Assembly: GCA_947074185.1 (NCBI GenBank)
Contig: CAMTOO010000011.1
Coordinates: forward strand, 1-37,654
Direction of reading: 5' to 3'
Source: an uncultured Negativicutes bacterium
GTDB lineage: Bacteria; Bacillota; Negativicutes; Acidaminococcales; Acidaminococcaceae
DNA length: 37,654 bases
Shown here: positions 6,503 through 16,048 of the stretch, piece after piece
How the letters are laid out: each line of letters begins with the position of its first letter
Position numbering within the stretch: the stretch's first letter is position 1
Translations under genes and position numbers: made by a program
Notes under the pieces: generated by a model
The model's database searches: none
What the model was told of the DNA's origin: nothing
What the model saw: only the letters and a program-made list of their open reading frames with translations

Positions 6503-7027
6503 TTATTTTAGTCCGTAATCGTAACCAATTGCTTTGTAGAGCTTTGTATCTTCTATAACTGGCCACTCTTTTGAGCGTGACATAATCATTGTATTATCTA
6601 CTGTGATCATAGAAGTGTTCATATTGTTTTTAGGACGAGATAATTCGATATAGTATTGAGTGTTACCAAAGAAGTCTGAGTTGTTGCTAAAGGAATAAGT
6701 ATTTGTTGCATAAGGTTTTAATTGTTTTACAACATCTTGGAATGCAAAACGTGTAGTTTCTTTGCCATCAAAAACGTAGAAAGTTATGTAAATAGGGTTG
6801 TTACGTTCGGACATTTTACTTGCGTACCATTCTTCTTGTACGCCTTGGAAAGATTTTCTGCCTGTTGGTTTTACTTCGAAACCTTGTGCAATAGCTGCTT
6901 CTTTAAATTGTTCTAAAGTAATTGGTGTGTTTGTAATTGCATTGTATTTAAAGAATGCAATTAGTGCTGCTGCAAGTCCGAAAAATATCACTGCAATTAT
7001 TAATAAAGTTTTAAAAAATTTGTTCAT
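6503..7027 (-). CDS. Membrane-anchored protein of unknown function
   Basis: This 174-residue protein has a single N-terminal membrane helix (residues about 6-26, TLLIIAVIFFGLAAALIAFF), which is not followed by a cleavage site. The extracytoplasmic domain looks alpha/beta: ITLEQFKEAAIAQGFEV resembles a helix opening a small domain, and a central beta-like part YITFYVFDG follows. SD AGGAG lies about 6 nt before ATG 7027 on the minus strand. It is transcribed alone, away from nfo, and ends at the shared terminator. No family is recognised. Confidence 0.75.
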   Translation of the reverse strand: MNKFFKTLLIIAVIFFGLAAALIAFFKYNAITNTPITLEQFKEAAIAQGFEVKPTGRKSFQGVQEEWYASKMSERNNPIYITFYVFDGKETTRFAFQDVVKQLKPYATNTYSFSNNSDFFGNTQYYIELSRPKNNMNTSMITVDNTMIMSRSKEWPVIEDTKLYKAIGYDYGLK

Positions 7028-7103
7028 GGTAAAACTCCTGTCTGTGTCTTAAATGTAAATGTGAAATTAGTATAGTATATTATCGCTACATTTGCAAGAA
7101 AGT

Positions 7104-7132
7104 TTGCTGGTAAGAGCTTTGAATGTTATAAT
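7104..7132 (+). promoter_or_regulatory. Promoter of nfo
   Basis: TTGCTG (7104-7109), a 17-nt spacer, and TATAAT (7127-7132), with the extended -10 element TGTTATAAT. Confidence 0.75.
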
Positions 7133-7167
7133 TATATTCATAAAATAGAGAAAATCGAGGTACTAAC

Positions 7168-7998
7168 ATGTTAAATATAGGTTGTCATTTATCTTCTAGC
7201 AAGGGCTTTCTTGATATGGGGAAGACTGCTTTAAAAATAGGTGCGAATACATTTCAGTTTTTCACAAGAAATCCGCGTGGTGGTGCAGCAAAAGCTATTG
7301 ATCCAGCGGATGCGAAAGCTTTAATGGAGCTTATGGAAGCAAATGATTTTGCTAAGATTTTGGCTCATGCTCCATATACACTTAATCCTTGTTCTGCAAA
7401 ACCAGAACTTAGAGAATTTGCTCTCATGACTATGAAGGATGATTTATCTCGTATGGAATATACGCCTCACCAGCTTTATAATTTCCATCCTGGTAGTCAT
7501 ACAGGTCAAGGTCTAGAGATTGGTATTAGTCAAATCGTTGAGCTCTTAAACGAAGTTTTGAGGCCTGAGCAGACTACTACTGTTTTGCTTGAAACTATGG
7601 CTGGTAAAGGTAGTGAAGTAGGTAGTAAGTTTGAGGAATTAAAAGCAATTATTGACGGAGTTAAACTTAAAGATAAAATGGGCGTTTGTCTTGATACTTG
7701 TCATGTTTTTGATGGTGGTTATGACATTGTAAATGACCTTGACGGTGTTTTGGTTGAATTTGATAAAGTAGTTGGTCTTAAGTATTTAAAAGCTATTCAT
7801 ATTAACGATAGCTTAAATGACATGGGTAGTCACAAGGATCGTCATGCTTGTATTGGTGCTGGCAAAATTGGTCTTGAAGCTATGAAACGCATCATTAATC
7901 ACAAGGATCTCAAGGCTTTACCTTTCTATCTAGAAACCCCTAATGAATTAGACGGATACCAAAAGGAAATAGAACTTCTTAGAAGTTTTGCAAAATAA
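7168..7998 (+). CDS. nfo: Endonuclease IV (AP endonuclease)
   Basis: This 276-residue base-excision-repair enzyme cleaves DNA 5' of abasic sites. All trinuclear zinc ligands are visible: His67 (HAPY), His107 (NFHPGSH), Glu142 (LETMAGKG), Asp176 and His179 ([11 protein letters not shown]), His211 (IHINDS), Asp224 and His226 (DRHACIGAG), Glu256 (LETP). Length matches the family (about 280). It starts with [13 protein letters not shown] behind an SD GAGG. It has its own extended -10 promoter and a UUCG terminator, so it is monocistronic. Confidence 0.97.
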   Translation: MLNIGCHLSSSKGFLDMGKTALKIGANTFQFFTRNPRGGAAKAIDPADAKALMELMEANDFAKILAHAPYTLNPCSAKPELREFALMTMKDDLSRMEYTPHQLYNFHPGSHTGQGLEIGISQIVELLNEVLRPEQTTTVLLETMAGKGSEVGSKFEELKAIIDGVKLKDKMGVCLDTCHVFDGGYDIVNDLDGVLVEFDKVVGLKYLKAIHINDSLNDMGSHKDRHACIGAGKIGLEAMKRIINHKDLKALPFYLETPNELDGYQKEIELLRSFAK

Positions 7999-8002
7999 AA
8001 TT

Positions 8003-8025
8003 AGCCATCTTCGGATGGCTTTTTA
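8003..8025 (+). terminator. Terminator of nfo (UUCG tetraloop)
   Basis: Stem AGCCATC/GATGGCT is closed by the stable C(TTCG)G loop and followed by a T-run. Confidence 0.93.
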
Positions 8026-8031
8026 TTACTC

Positions 8032-8062
8032 TTGACCTTGAGTGAACTCTAAGTTGTATAAT
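8032..8062 (+). promoter_or_regulatory. Promoter of the aldo/keto reductase gene
   Basis: TTGACC (8032-8037), a 19-nt spacer, and perfect TATAAT (8057-8062). The predicted start near 8069 excludes the upstream TTG at 8067 as a start codon. Confidence 0.6.
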
Positions 8063-8093
8063 TAATTTGGATGAAAGAGAGGAAGCTGATACT

Positions 8094-9215
8094 ATGAATA
8101 AATATTTTGCAGAGATGAAGAAAAACTTTGGTTTTGGTTGTATGCGCCTTCCTATGAATGGGGCGAAAGTTAATAACGAAGAATTCTCAAAAATGATTGA
8201 AGCGTATTTTGCTGCAGGTTTTAACTATTTTGATACTGCTCATGGCTATTTAAATGGCGAAAGCGAATTAGCATTAAAAGAGTGCCTAACTAGTAAATAT
8301 CCTCGTGAAGATTATTTACTTACTAATAAATTAACTACTTTTTATTTTGAAAAAGAAGAGGATATTCGTCCGTTTTTCGCGCAACAACTTGAGTGGTGTG
8401 GCGTTGAGTATTTTGATTTTTATTTAATGCACGCTCAAAGTGAGGCAATTTTTGCTAAGTTTAAAAAATGCCGCGCTTATGAAACTGCTTTTGCTTTGAA
8501 AGAAGAAGGGAAGATTAAGCACGTAGGTATTTCTTTCCATGATAAAGCGGCTGTTCTAGATAAAATCCTTACTGAATATCCACAAATTGAAGTTGTGCAA
8601 ATTCAATTTAACTATCTAGATTATGAAGATCCTTCTGTAGAAAGCAGAAAGTGTTATGAAGTATGTAGAAAGCACAACAAGCCTATAATCGTAATGGAAC
8701 CTTTAAAAGGTGGTAATATTATTAAACTTCCAGAAAATGCAGAAGCCATTATTAAAGCTCTTAATGGTGGAACTATCGTAGATTATGCTTTGCGTTTTGC
8801 AGCAAGTTACGAAGGTATGGCAATGGTGCTTTCTGGTATGAGCAGTTTAGAACAAATGGAATACAACATAAATGTGATGAAGGATTTTGAGCCTCTTAAC
8901 CCTAAGGAAATGCTTGCTATTGCTGAAGTTAGAGAAATATTCAAGGAGCTTAATTTGATTCCTTGTACTGCTTGTCGTTATTGCGAAGAGCATTGTCCTG
9001 TACATATTAGAATTCCTGATTTGTTTGCTTGCATGAATGAACGTCAACGTTATACTGATTGGAACGCTGATTATTACTACAACGAAGTGCATACGAAGAA
9101 TGCTGGTAAAGCTTCTGATTGTTTAAAATGCGGTAAATGCGAAGCAAGTTGTCCGCAACATTTAGATATTAGGGGTCTATTAGTAGAAGTAGCAAAAGAA
9201 TTCGAAAAGAAATAA
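8094..9215 (+). CDS. Aldo/keto reductase with C-terminal [4Fe-4S] ferredoxin domain
   Basis: 373 residues from ATG 8094. SD GAGAGGA is at 8077-8083, and the longer TTG frame would begin inside the promoter. The N-terminal TIM barrel keeps the AKR tetrad Asp47, Tyr52, Lys79, His113 (FDTAHGY, TNKL, YFDFYLMHAQ). The C-terminal domain has two cysteine clusters: Cys291-294-297-301 (CTACRYCEEHCP) and Cys343-346-349-353 (CLKCGKCEASCP), consistent with two [4Fe-4S] clusters. This arrangement is common in anaerobes, where ferredoxin-linked electrons may replace or supplement NADPH. It is a single-gene unit; the substrate is unknown. Confidence 0.93.
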   Translation: MNKYFAEMKKNFGFGCMRLPMNGAKVNNEEFSKMIEAYFAAGFNYFDTAHGYLNGESELALKECLTSKYPREDYLLTNKLTTFYFEKEEDIRPFFAQQLEWCGVEYFDFYLMHAQSEAIFAKFKKCRAYETAFALKEEGKIKHVGISFHDKAAVLDKILTEYPQIEVVQIQFNYLDYEDPSVESRKCYEVCRKHNKPIIVMEPLKGGNIIKLPENAEAIIKALNGGTIVDYALRFAASYEGMAMVLSGMSSLEQMEYNINVMKDFEPLNPKEMLAIAEVREIFKELNLIPCTACRYCEEHCPVHIRIPDLFACMNERQRYTDWNADYYYNEVHTKNAGKASDCLKCGKCEASCPQHLDIRGLLVEVAKEFEKK

Positions 9216-9239
9216 TTGTATTATTTAAATCGATATTAG

Positions 9240-9272
9240 AGAGTAACATTCTTGTGATGTTACTCTTTTTTT
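9240..9272 (+). terminator. Rho-independent terminator
   Basis: A 10-bp stem, AGAGTAACAT with its complement ending at 9266, has a 7-nt loop and is followed by a T-run. Confidence 0.9.
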
Positions 9273-9326
9273 ATTTGTAATAACTTTGTGAACAGTATTG
9301 TTAAAGCGGTTTTTTGCTAGGTAATA

Positions 9327-9335
9327 TGCTATAAT
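9327..9335 (+). promoter_or_regulatory. Extended -10 promoter of the c-di-GMP gene
   Basis: A perfect TGCTATAAT extended -10 has no recognisable -35 at the right distance. The SD GGAGGAG (9384-9390) precedes ATG 9394. Confidence 0.65.
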
Positions 9336-9393
9336 TACTTTAAATAATTAAAATCAGATTCGGGAAAAGTTAATTTGCTTTTTGGAGGAGAAT

Positions 9394-12300
9394 ATGGTTT
9401 CGATAACAATATTGTATCAAGATGTTGAGCAAATTGAGAGCTATATTGAAAAGGGTACATTAAACAGGCACAAGGAGTGTCTTATTCGTATACATGCAGC
9501 GGGAATATCTAATACGGATATAGAAGCTAAAATAGAGCAAATAATCAAGGTGGTACCTCTAGCTAAGATTATTGGTTGTTCTTCGTCTGGGATTATTTAT
9601 GAAGGTGAACAGTATGAAACGGGCATATTAGTTTCTATTTTTCAATTTGAGAAAATAGAAATTAAAACAACTATGGTTTCTTTCGCTGGATTAGAACCAG
9701 CAGATATTGCAAAAAAAGTTAAAGAAAACATTGGTGATTCCAATCCGGAAATGATGTTTGTTTTTGCAGGTGATTTATATCTTGGAATTAATCAATTGAC
9801 ATATTCTCTTGTTGAAAATTTTCACAACACACAGCTTGTTGGTGGCATGGCTGGCTATGCTAGACCTGATGGGGAAATAGATAGTTATGTTATTAATGGT
9901 ACAAGAACAGCTTATAATGCAGTGGCTGTAGCGGCTTTAATAGGAAATGGGCTTAATGTTTATACCAATGTAATTATAGGGCACGAACCTATTAGTGATG
10001 TTTATACTTTTAATAAAGTAAATCAAGATTATATAGAAGAAATTGAAGGAACGGACGCAGCAGCATGGATTCAAGCAGAGTTAGGCCTTACAAATATTGA
10101 AGGACGTAATAACTGGAGTATGATGGCTGCAACAGATCTTTTAACTAATTTTCCTCTCGTATTAGAAGATCGAAATGGAGCAGGGCGTTTTCTTCGCTAT
10201 GAACCTGAAGGAAATAGGATGCGGTTATATTTTTCTAAGCTTGATAAAGGGGAAAGATTTAGAATTGGTTATTTAAGTCCTCTTAAAAGTGCTGAAGAGT
10301 GGCAAGGGGTTTATAAAGATTTAGAAGTAAATAATGCTGATACTGTATTTGTGTATTCTTGTTTATTCCGAAAGCTTTATTTAGGGGAATGTTCCCAGTG
10401 GGAAGTTAGTCCTTTTAAACACAAAGGTATTCATGGAGCCTTTATGTTTGGGGAAATTGGTTCTGTAAACAAAAAGGTTGATTATCACAATGGTTGTTGC
10501 AGTTTTTGCGCTTTAGGCGAGAATTCAAAAGATTATGTATTACCGAATAGAACTAATTTAGACCATTTTTATAAAATTCAAGATGACAATAAAGAACTTT
10601 TAAATCAAGTATTAAAAATTCAAAGTGATAGCATCTATCGTTACAATCAAGAATTGATGCGAACTTTATTAGAGCAGGAAAAAATAATAAAAGATAGACT
10701 CTTTATAGATGAAACTTTTGGCCTAGAGAATATGGCGAAATTTAATCAAGACAGAGAGTCTTTTAAGCATGAAAAAATCTGTTTTGTTGGATTAGAAAAT
10801 TCACGTCAACTTTTTGCTGTAATGGGTGCTGGCAGATATAAAATTTTGGCAAGAGAGAATTTAAATAAGATAAAATCAATTATTGAAAGTGAATACCCAC
10901 GACTTCAAATTAAGTTTTATAGTTATGATTTTTCTTCTTTCTTTTTTGTAGTGCAAGAGGAAATTAGACAGGATGTATTTTTAGATTTAACTAGATATAT
11001 CTATTCTAAATTGAGAATAGGAAATTACTTAGACAATAGAGTAACTTGTAGTAACCGTTTTGTTGTAACCTTGAGCGGAGCTGATCCAAACGAGTTAATG
11101 AATATGGCTCTCGTAAAAGATGAAACATCACAAGATAGCGGTTATCAAATATGTGGACCTAATTATGATTCATCTAAAACTCTAAAGAAAGAATTAGATA
11201 CTATTGCAATATTAAATAATGTTATTAACAACAATGCAGTTGAACCATATTTCCAAGGCATATATGATAACGAAACAGGAGAGTTATTTGCTTATGAAGC
11301 ACTTATGCGTATTAAGGATAATGATGGCAATGTTTTAACTCCGTATGCTTTTATGGATATTGCTAAAAAATATCATCTTTATTTGCCACTTAGTCAGTGC
11401 ATGATTAAAAAGGTGTTTGAATTATTTAATGATAGGGACGAAAAAGTAAGTATAAATTTGTCCATGTATGACGTAACATCAGAAACAACCAATAAATTAA
11501 TTTTTGATTTATTAAAACAAGCAAAACATCCTGAAAATTTTATTTTCGAAATTTTAGAAAGTGAACAATTCGTAGATTTAGATAAGTTGCGTGTTTTTAT
11601 TCGCAACGTTAAAAGATATGGGGTTAAGATTGCAGTAGATGATTTTGGTACTGGTTATTCTAATTTCCTCGAGATAGGAAATATGGAAATTGATTATGTT
11701 AAAATCACAGGGTCTCTAGTAAGTGCCATAGGTACAGATGCCACTTATGACAAAATAATTAATAGTATTATGTATCTAAGTGAAAAAATTGGCGTAGATG
11801 TTATTGCGGAACAGGTAGAAAATGAGCAAATTCAAAAATATGTTTTGCAATGCGGAATAAAATATTCACAAGGTTATCTATTCTTTAAACCAGTTCCATT
11901 TGATGAAATTTCACCGATACCAATTACTCAAAAAAGAGAAACTATTGGCAAAATAAAAAAGAGTAATAGTTATTATACTAGATATATGGAATATGGAAGA
12001 AATCTTATTACAGCCGCTAACGTTTTGTTAGTTGTTGCGATAGTCTCGGCCGTAATGATTTTCGCTGATGTTAATAGAAAACAAGTAGAATCCACACATG
12101 ATACTTATTTATTAGAAATAACTACAGGTATGGCAGACAAAATATCCATGAAGCTCGATGATTCTATGGCGAAGTTAAACATTTTTAGTGATGCAATTAG
12201 TTATATGCCTGGGGATTCTGCCGCTATAAAAAATTTCCTAGAAAAAACCTATACTGATGTAATGTTTGACAATATGTATGCGTCAATTAATGGTGGTGAA

Positions 12301-13485
12301 TTAATAGCTCTTAGGGGTGATTATTCTAATATCAAGCTTGATGATTTTTACAAGGGGGGAGATCAAGCCCGATATATTAGCTCACCAGTAGCAAATCCGA
12401 TAACTAAAGAGAAAGTTTTCCTTATGGGAGTTACTCATAAGACGGAACGCGGAAATGTTAAAGTGATTGGTGAATTTAACATTAATAATTTATATAATAT
12501 CCTAGATTTAAAAAGTTTTGGGGGTAGAGCGTTCTTCCACATAAATGAAGTAAGTGGTACACCGATTCTTATTAGTAGTAATAATAACAATCTTTTTGCT
12601 ATGGACAATATGTATGATTTTATCGGAACCTTGGATATTAAAAATGGCTATACCCCAGAAATCATAAAAATTGAAATGAAAAGAGGTCGTAGCTGTTTAC
12701 TTAAATATAATATTAACGGTCAATCTAGGTCTGCTGTAATGATTCCTGTTCCAGGGACGCAGTGGTGTTTAGTAAGTATTATTACTGATGAAATTAATGA
12801 AAGGTTTGTTGGTACGATTAATCGTGAAACAATGTTTTTTGTTGGATTTATTCTATTAGCCTTTTTAAGTTATGTTTTAATTAATTTTATGATTACTAGA
12901 AGGGCTAAAAAAGATTTAATTCATGCGCTAGAGCAAAGTAACTATTTAGCTGGTAACTTGCAATTAAGTGTTGCGACAGATGCTCTTACAAAGGTGTATT
13001 CACGTGCGATGGTTCAAACTAAAATTGCAGATGCTATTGAAAAATCTAAAACCTCAGGAGCTGTACATGCAATACTAGAGCTAGATGTAGATAATTTTAA
13101 AGGTATTAATGATACTTATGGGCATCAAGTTGGAGATTTATATTTAACAGAATTAGCTACTACAGTTAAAAGTTGTTTACGAATAGGTGATATTATCGGT
13201 AGATTAGGTGGAGATGAATTTATAATTTTATTAGATAATATTGAATCTGAGGAAAAAGCTATAGATATCATTAATGATATTATGGAGAATTGCAAAGAGA
13301 TTGTTATTGATGGTGTCAATCTAGAAAATGTTACAGTTAGTATAGGCTTTGCAATGTGCCCTCAAGATTCTGATGATTATGAAACCTTAATCTACAAAGC
13401 AGATCACGCATTATATCAAGCAAAAGGCCAAGGGAAAAATTGCTACATACAATATAAAGATGAAGAGAGCTTTAGAGAGATTTAA
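9394..13485 (+). CDS. Hybrid c-di-GMP protein: FIST - degenerate GGDEF - EAL - TM - Cache-like - TM - GGDEF
   Basis: 1363 residues from ATG 9394; the SD GGAGGAG lies inside the longer TTG frame. Residues about 1-390 are a FIST ligand-sensor domain (IIGCSSSGIIYEG). About 430-560 resembles a GGDEF fold whose signature has decayed to SYDFS (510-514). The EAL domain follows, with Glu635 (YEALMRI), Asn688, Glu719, Asp749-Asp750 (DDFGTGYSN), Lys770 and Glu806 present, so it should hydrolyse c-di-GMP. Membrane helices at about 872-894 and 1146-1166 bracket a 250-residue Cache-like extracytoplasmic sensor. The C-terminal GGDEF is intact (1272-1276) and carries an RIGD inhibitory site (1263-1266) five residues before it. 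It thus has both synthase and phosphodiesterase potential under two sensors. It is a single-gene unit with no pilus or cellulose genes nearby. Confidence 0.92.
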   Translation: MVSITILYQDVEQIESYIEKGTLNRHKECLIRIHAAGISNTDIEAKIEQIIKVVPLAKIIGCSSSGIIYEGEQYETGILVSIFQFEKIEIKTTMVSFAGLEPADIAKKVKENIGDSNPEMMFVFAGDLYLGINQLTYSLVENFHNTQLVGGMAGYARPDGEIDSYVINGTRTAYNAVAVAALIGNGLNVYTNVIIGHEPISDVYTFNKVNQDYIEEIEGTDAAAWIQAELGLTNIEGRNNWSMMAATDLLTNFPLVLEDRNGAGRFLRYEPEGNRMRLYFSKLDKGERFRIGYLSPLKSAEEWQGVYKDLEVNNADTVFVYSCLFRKLYLGECSQWEVSPFKHKGIHGAFMFGEIGSVNKKVDYHNGCCSFCALGENSKDYVLPNRTNLDHFYKIQDDNKELLNQVLKIQSDSIYRYNQELMRTLLEQEKIIKDRLFIDETFGLENMAKFNQDRESFKHEKICFVGLENSRQLFAVMGAGRYKILARENLNKIKSIIESEYPRLQIKFYSYDFSSFFFVVQEEIRQDVFLDLTRYIYSKLRIGNYLDNRVTCSNRFVVTLSGADPNELMNMALVKDETSQDSGYQICGPNYDSSKTLKKELDTIAILNNVINNNAVEPYFQGIYDNETGELFAYEALMRIKDNDGNVLTPYAFMDIAKKYHLYLPLSQCMIKKVFELFNDRDEKVSINLSMYDVTSETTNKLIFDLLKQAKHPENFIFEILESEQFVDLDKLRVFIRNVKRYGVKIAVDDFGTGYSNFLEIGNMEIDYVKITGSLVSAIGTDATYDKIINSIMYLSEKIGVDVIAEQVENEQIQKYVLQCGIKYSQGYLFFKPVPFDEISPIPITQKRETIGKIKKSNSYYTRYMEYGRNLITAANVLLVVAIVSAVMIFADVNRKQVESTHDTYLLEITTGMADKISMKLDDSMAKLNIFSDAISYMPGDSAAIKNFLEKTYTDVMFDNMYASINGGELIALRGDYSNIKLDDFYKGGDQARYISSPVANPITKEKVFLMGVTHKTERGNVKVIGEFNINNLYNILDLKSFGGRAFFHINEVSGTPILISSNNNNLFAMDNMYDFIGTLDIKNGYTPEIIKIEMKRGRSCLLKYNINGQSRSAVMIPVPGTQWCLVSIITDEINERFVGTINRETMFFVGFILLAFLSYVLINFMITRRAKKDLIHALEQSNYLAGNLQLSVATDALTKVYSRAMVQTKIADAIEKSKTSGAVHAILELDVDNFKGINDTYGHQVGDLYLTELATTVKSCLRIGDIIGRLGGDEFIILLDNIESEEKAIDIINDIMENCKEIVIDGVNLENVTVSIGFAMCPQDSDDYETLIYKADHALYQAKGQGKNCYIQYKDEESFREI

Positions 13486-13510
13486 ATATTGTTTTCTTTA
13501 AAAATTTCTT

Positions 13511-13550
13511 AAAGAGCAACAACTTAAAAGTTGTTGCTCTTTGTATTTTT
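13511..13550 (+). terminator. Rho-independent terminator
   Basis: A 15-bp stem, AAAGAGCAACAACTT with its complement at 13528-13542, is followed by a T-rich tract. Confidence 0.92.
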
Positions 13551-13684
13551 TTTGAAAATTTACAATATATTAGTAGAAAATAGAGGAATTTTTTTGAAAC
13601 TTAGCGAATATATAAGGTTATAAATAAAAAAGAAGTGGGGTAGAAGATAGCTTATTTTAGGAGATCTTCTTTATTAGCGTAGAT

Positions 13685-16033
13685 ATGAGAAAATATAAGA
13701 TTTGGAAACTTAAAGAATTTAATAAGGAGCAGGCTGAAAACATCGCTAGGGAGTTAAACATTTCTATAATGTTAGCTAGTATTTTACTTACTCGAGGACT
13801 TAGTGACCTTGAAGAAATTAGAGAATTTCTATGGGGCAGCAAAAATGTTTATCACGAACCTCTTTTGATGAAGGATATGCAAAAAGCTAGCGAACGTATT
13901 TTACAGGCTGTTAAATCTGGTGAGAAAATCACTGTGTATGGTGACTATGATGTGGATGGTATTACATCTACGTCCTTAGTTTATTTGTTTTTAAAAGAGC
14001 AAGGTGCTAATATTGATTCTTATATCCCTAAACGTAAAGGTGAAGGCTATGGTCTTAACACAGATGCATTAAAGACTATTCATGAAAATGGAACTAGGCT
14101 TATTATTACAGTTGACTGTGGTATAAGTGCCGTTGATGAAGTGGCTAATGCGCCCGCTGACATGGACATTATTATTACGGATCATCATTGCGCGCCAGAG
14201 GTTCTACCTGCGGCTTATGCTATTGTTAATCCAAAACAACCTGGCTGCGAATATCCATATAAGCATTTAGCTGGTGTTGGGGTTGCTTTAAAACTTTGCC
14301 AAGCTATTTACCAAATGGAACATTTACAAGAACCTTTATGGGAAGGCTATATAGAACTCGTTGCTTTAGGAACTGTAGCAGACATTGTTCCTTTACGTGG
14401 TGAAAATAGAGAGATTGTTAAAAGAGGGTTAAAAGCTCTTGAAACTACAAAAATCCTTGGCTTGCAAAAGTTAATGGAAGTTAGCAATTGCCCTAAAGTG
14501 AATATAACTTCAGAAAATATAGGTTTCATGCTAGCGCCACGTTTAAATGCTGTAGGTCGTTTAGAACATGCACAAAGTGCTGTTGGTCTTCTAACTACAA
14601 ATGATGTAATAGTTGCAAAAGACGTTGCAGAAACTTTAAATAAAGAAAATTATTTACGTCAAGAAATAAGTCATAAAATTTATCTAGAAGCAGAGGCGCT
14701 TATTGCGAAAATCCCTCGTTTAGAAAATGCTATTGTACTTGCTAATGCAGATTGGCATGCAGGTGTTATTGGTATAGTTGCTTCAAGACTGGTAGATAAA
14801 TATAATTTGCCAACAATTCTTTTAAGTATAGATGGTGATACGGCTAAAGGTTCTTGCAGAAGCATACCAGCCTTAGATTTATATGATGTTTTAAATGAAT
14901 GCTCTGATTATTTAGTTCAGTTTGGTGGACATCATCAAGCGGCCGGTCTTACTATTAAGACTAATCGTTTAGAAGGTTTTGTTGATAAGTTCAAAGCTAT
15001 TATAAAAGGACGCTTAAGTCCCGAAGATTTTAAACCGAAGCTTGCTATTGATGCACTTTTAACTGATGCTGACAGAATAGATATGCAGTTAATGAATGAA
15101 ATCTCTTTGTTAGAGCCTTATGGCGCAGAAAATCCAGCACCTCTATTAGCTTTAAAGGATGCAAAGATTTGCAATCCTCGAACTTTTGGTAAAGATCAAA
15201 ATCATTTAAGATTTTTCGTTGAGCATGATAAAAATAGTTTCCATAGCATTATGTGGAATGGGAACACCGCTTTAGCTTGTTTATATAATGACGCTATTGC
15301 AGATATTGCCTTTATGCCAAAGATTAACATTTGGAATGGCGCAGCTTCTATTAATTTGCAAGTTGTAGCTTTTGATCAAACTCATGAAATTTATGATTAT
15401 CGTAATGAAGTGTTTTCTAAAAAAGCTCTTTTGAGAAAGATTTTACAGCTCAAAGATAACGTTACGGTATTTTTAAATGAACGCTCTGTTTTAGATCCAG
15501 AGTTTGATGCTTATACTGATTTGAAGGTTCGTTACTATGGAACCAAAGATCCAGTGACTTCTTCAATCGTAGTATTTTATGATTTGCCTAAGTTAGATAT
15601 TTTTACGGAAGAAAGCTTTCCGTTAGATAGTAAGCCAGGCAGAACTCTTATTATTCTTTTTAATAGGGATGACTACAATTGGAATAAAGAAGATTTAGGA
15701 AATATATATCCTGATCGTTATCATTTGGAAAAAGTTTATAAACATATAATGTGTGTATTAAGAAAGCAGGCTATTGCTGATGTTGAAAGCCTTAAAGCAT
15801 CTGCGAAAGCTTTAAGCATAGAACTTAGTGATAATGATTTAAAAATCTTTGAAGAATTAGGCTTCATAAAAAATGAGTGCAAGCACATTAGTTGTGGCTC
15901 TATCGCCAAAAGCGACTTATCTAATTCAGAAACTTATAATAAATTAAATCAAAAGGGTTGTGATTTACGCAAAGCTTTTGATAATAGTATAAATATTTCC
16001 CGTGGTGAAATAAGCGCAATCTGGGAAAAATAA
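13685..16033 (+). CDS. recJ: Single-stranded-DNA-specific exonuclease RecJ
   Basis: This 782-residue 5'-3' ssDNA exonuclease acts in recombination and repair. The DHH domain shows GDYDVDGITSTS (86-97), TVDCGIS and ITDHH, and the DHHA1 domain shows FGGHHQAAG. A C-terminal extension typical of Bacillota RecJ follows. The start is unusual: no SD lies just before ATG 13685. The best candidate, TAGGAG at 13658-13663, is 21 nt away, beyond a small inverted repeat (AGAAGAT 13642, ATCTTCT 13664). An in-frame ATT at 13673 would fit that SD better, but the protein beginning MRKYKIWKLKE matches RecJ N-termini. It starts the operon recJ-rel-dtd-hydrolase-permease. Confidence 0.96.
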   Translation: MRKYKIWKLKEFNKEQAENIARELNISIMLASILLTRGLSDLEEIREFLWGSKNVYHEPLLMKDMQKASERILQAVKSGEKITVYGDYDVDGITSTSLVYLFLKEQGANIDSYIPKRKGEGYGLNTDALKTIHENGTRLIITVDCGISAVDEVANAPADMDIIITDHHCAPEVLPAAYAIVNPKQPGCEYPYKHLAGVGVALKLCQAIYQMEHLQEPLWEGYIELVALGTVADIVPLRGENREIVKRGLKALETTKILGLQKLMEVSNCPKVNITSENIGFMLAPRLNAVGRLEHAQSAVGLLTTNDVIVAKDVAETLNKENYLRQEISHKIYLEAEALIAKIPRLENAIVLANADWHAGVIGIVASRLVDKYNLPTILLSIDGDTAKGSCRSIPALDLYDVLNECSDYLVQFGGHHQAAGLTIKTNRLEGFVDKFKAIIKGRLSPEDFKPKLAIDALLTDADRIDMQLMNEISLLEPYGAENPAPLLALKDAKICNPRTFGKDQNHLRFFVEHDKNSFHSIMWNGNTALACLYNDAIADIAFMPKINIWNGAASINLQVVAFDQTHEIYDYRNEVFSKKALLRKILQLKDNVTVFLNERSVLDPEFDAYTDLKVRYYGTKDPVTSSIVVFYDLPKLDIFTEESFPLDSKPGRTLIILFNRDDYNWNKEDLGNIYPDRYHLEKVYKHIMCVLRKQAIADVESLKASAKALSIELSDNDLKIFEELGFIKNECKHISCGSIAKSDLSNSETYNKLNQKGCDLRKAFDNSINISRGEISAIWEK

Positions 16034-16048
16034 ACGGAGGGGATCAAG

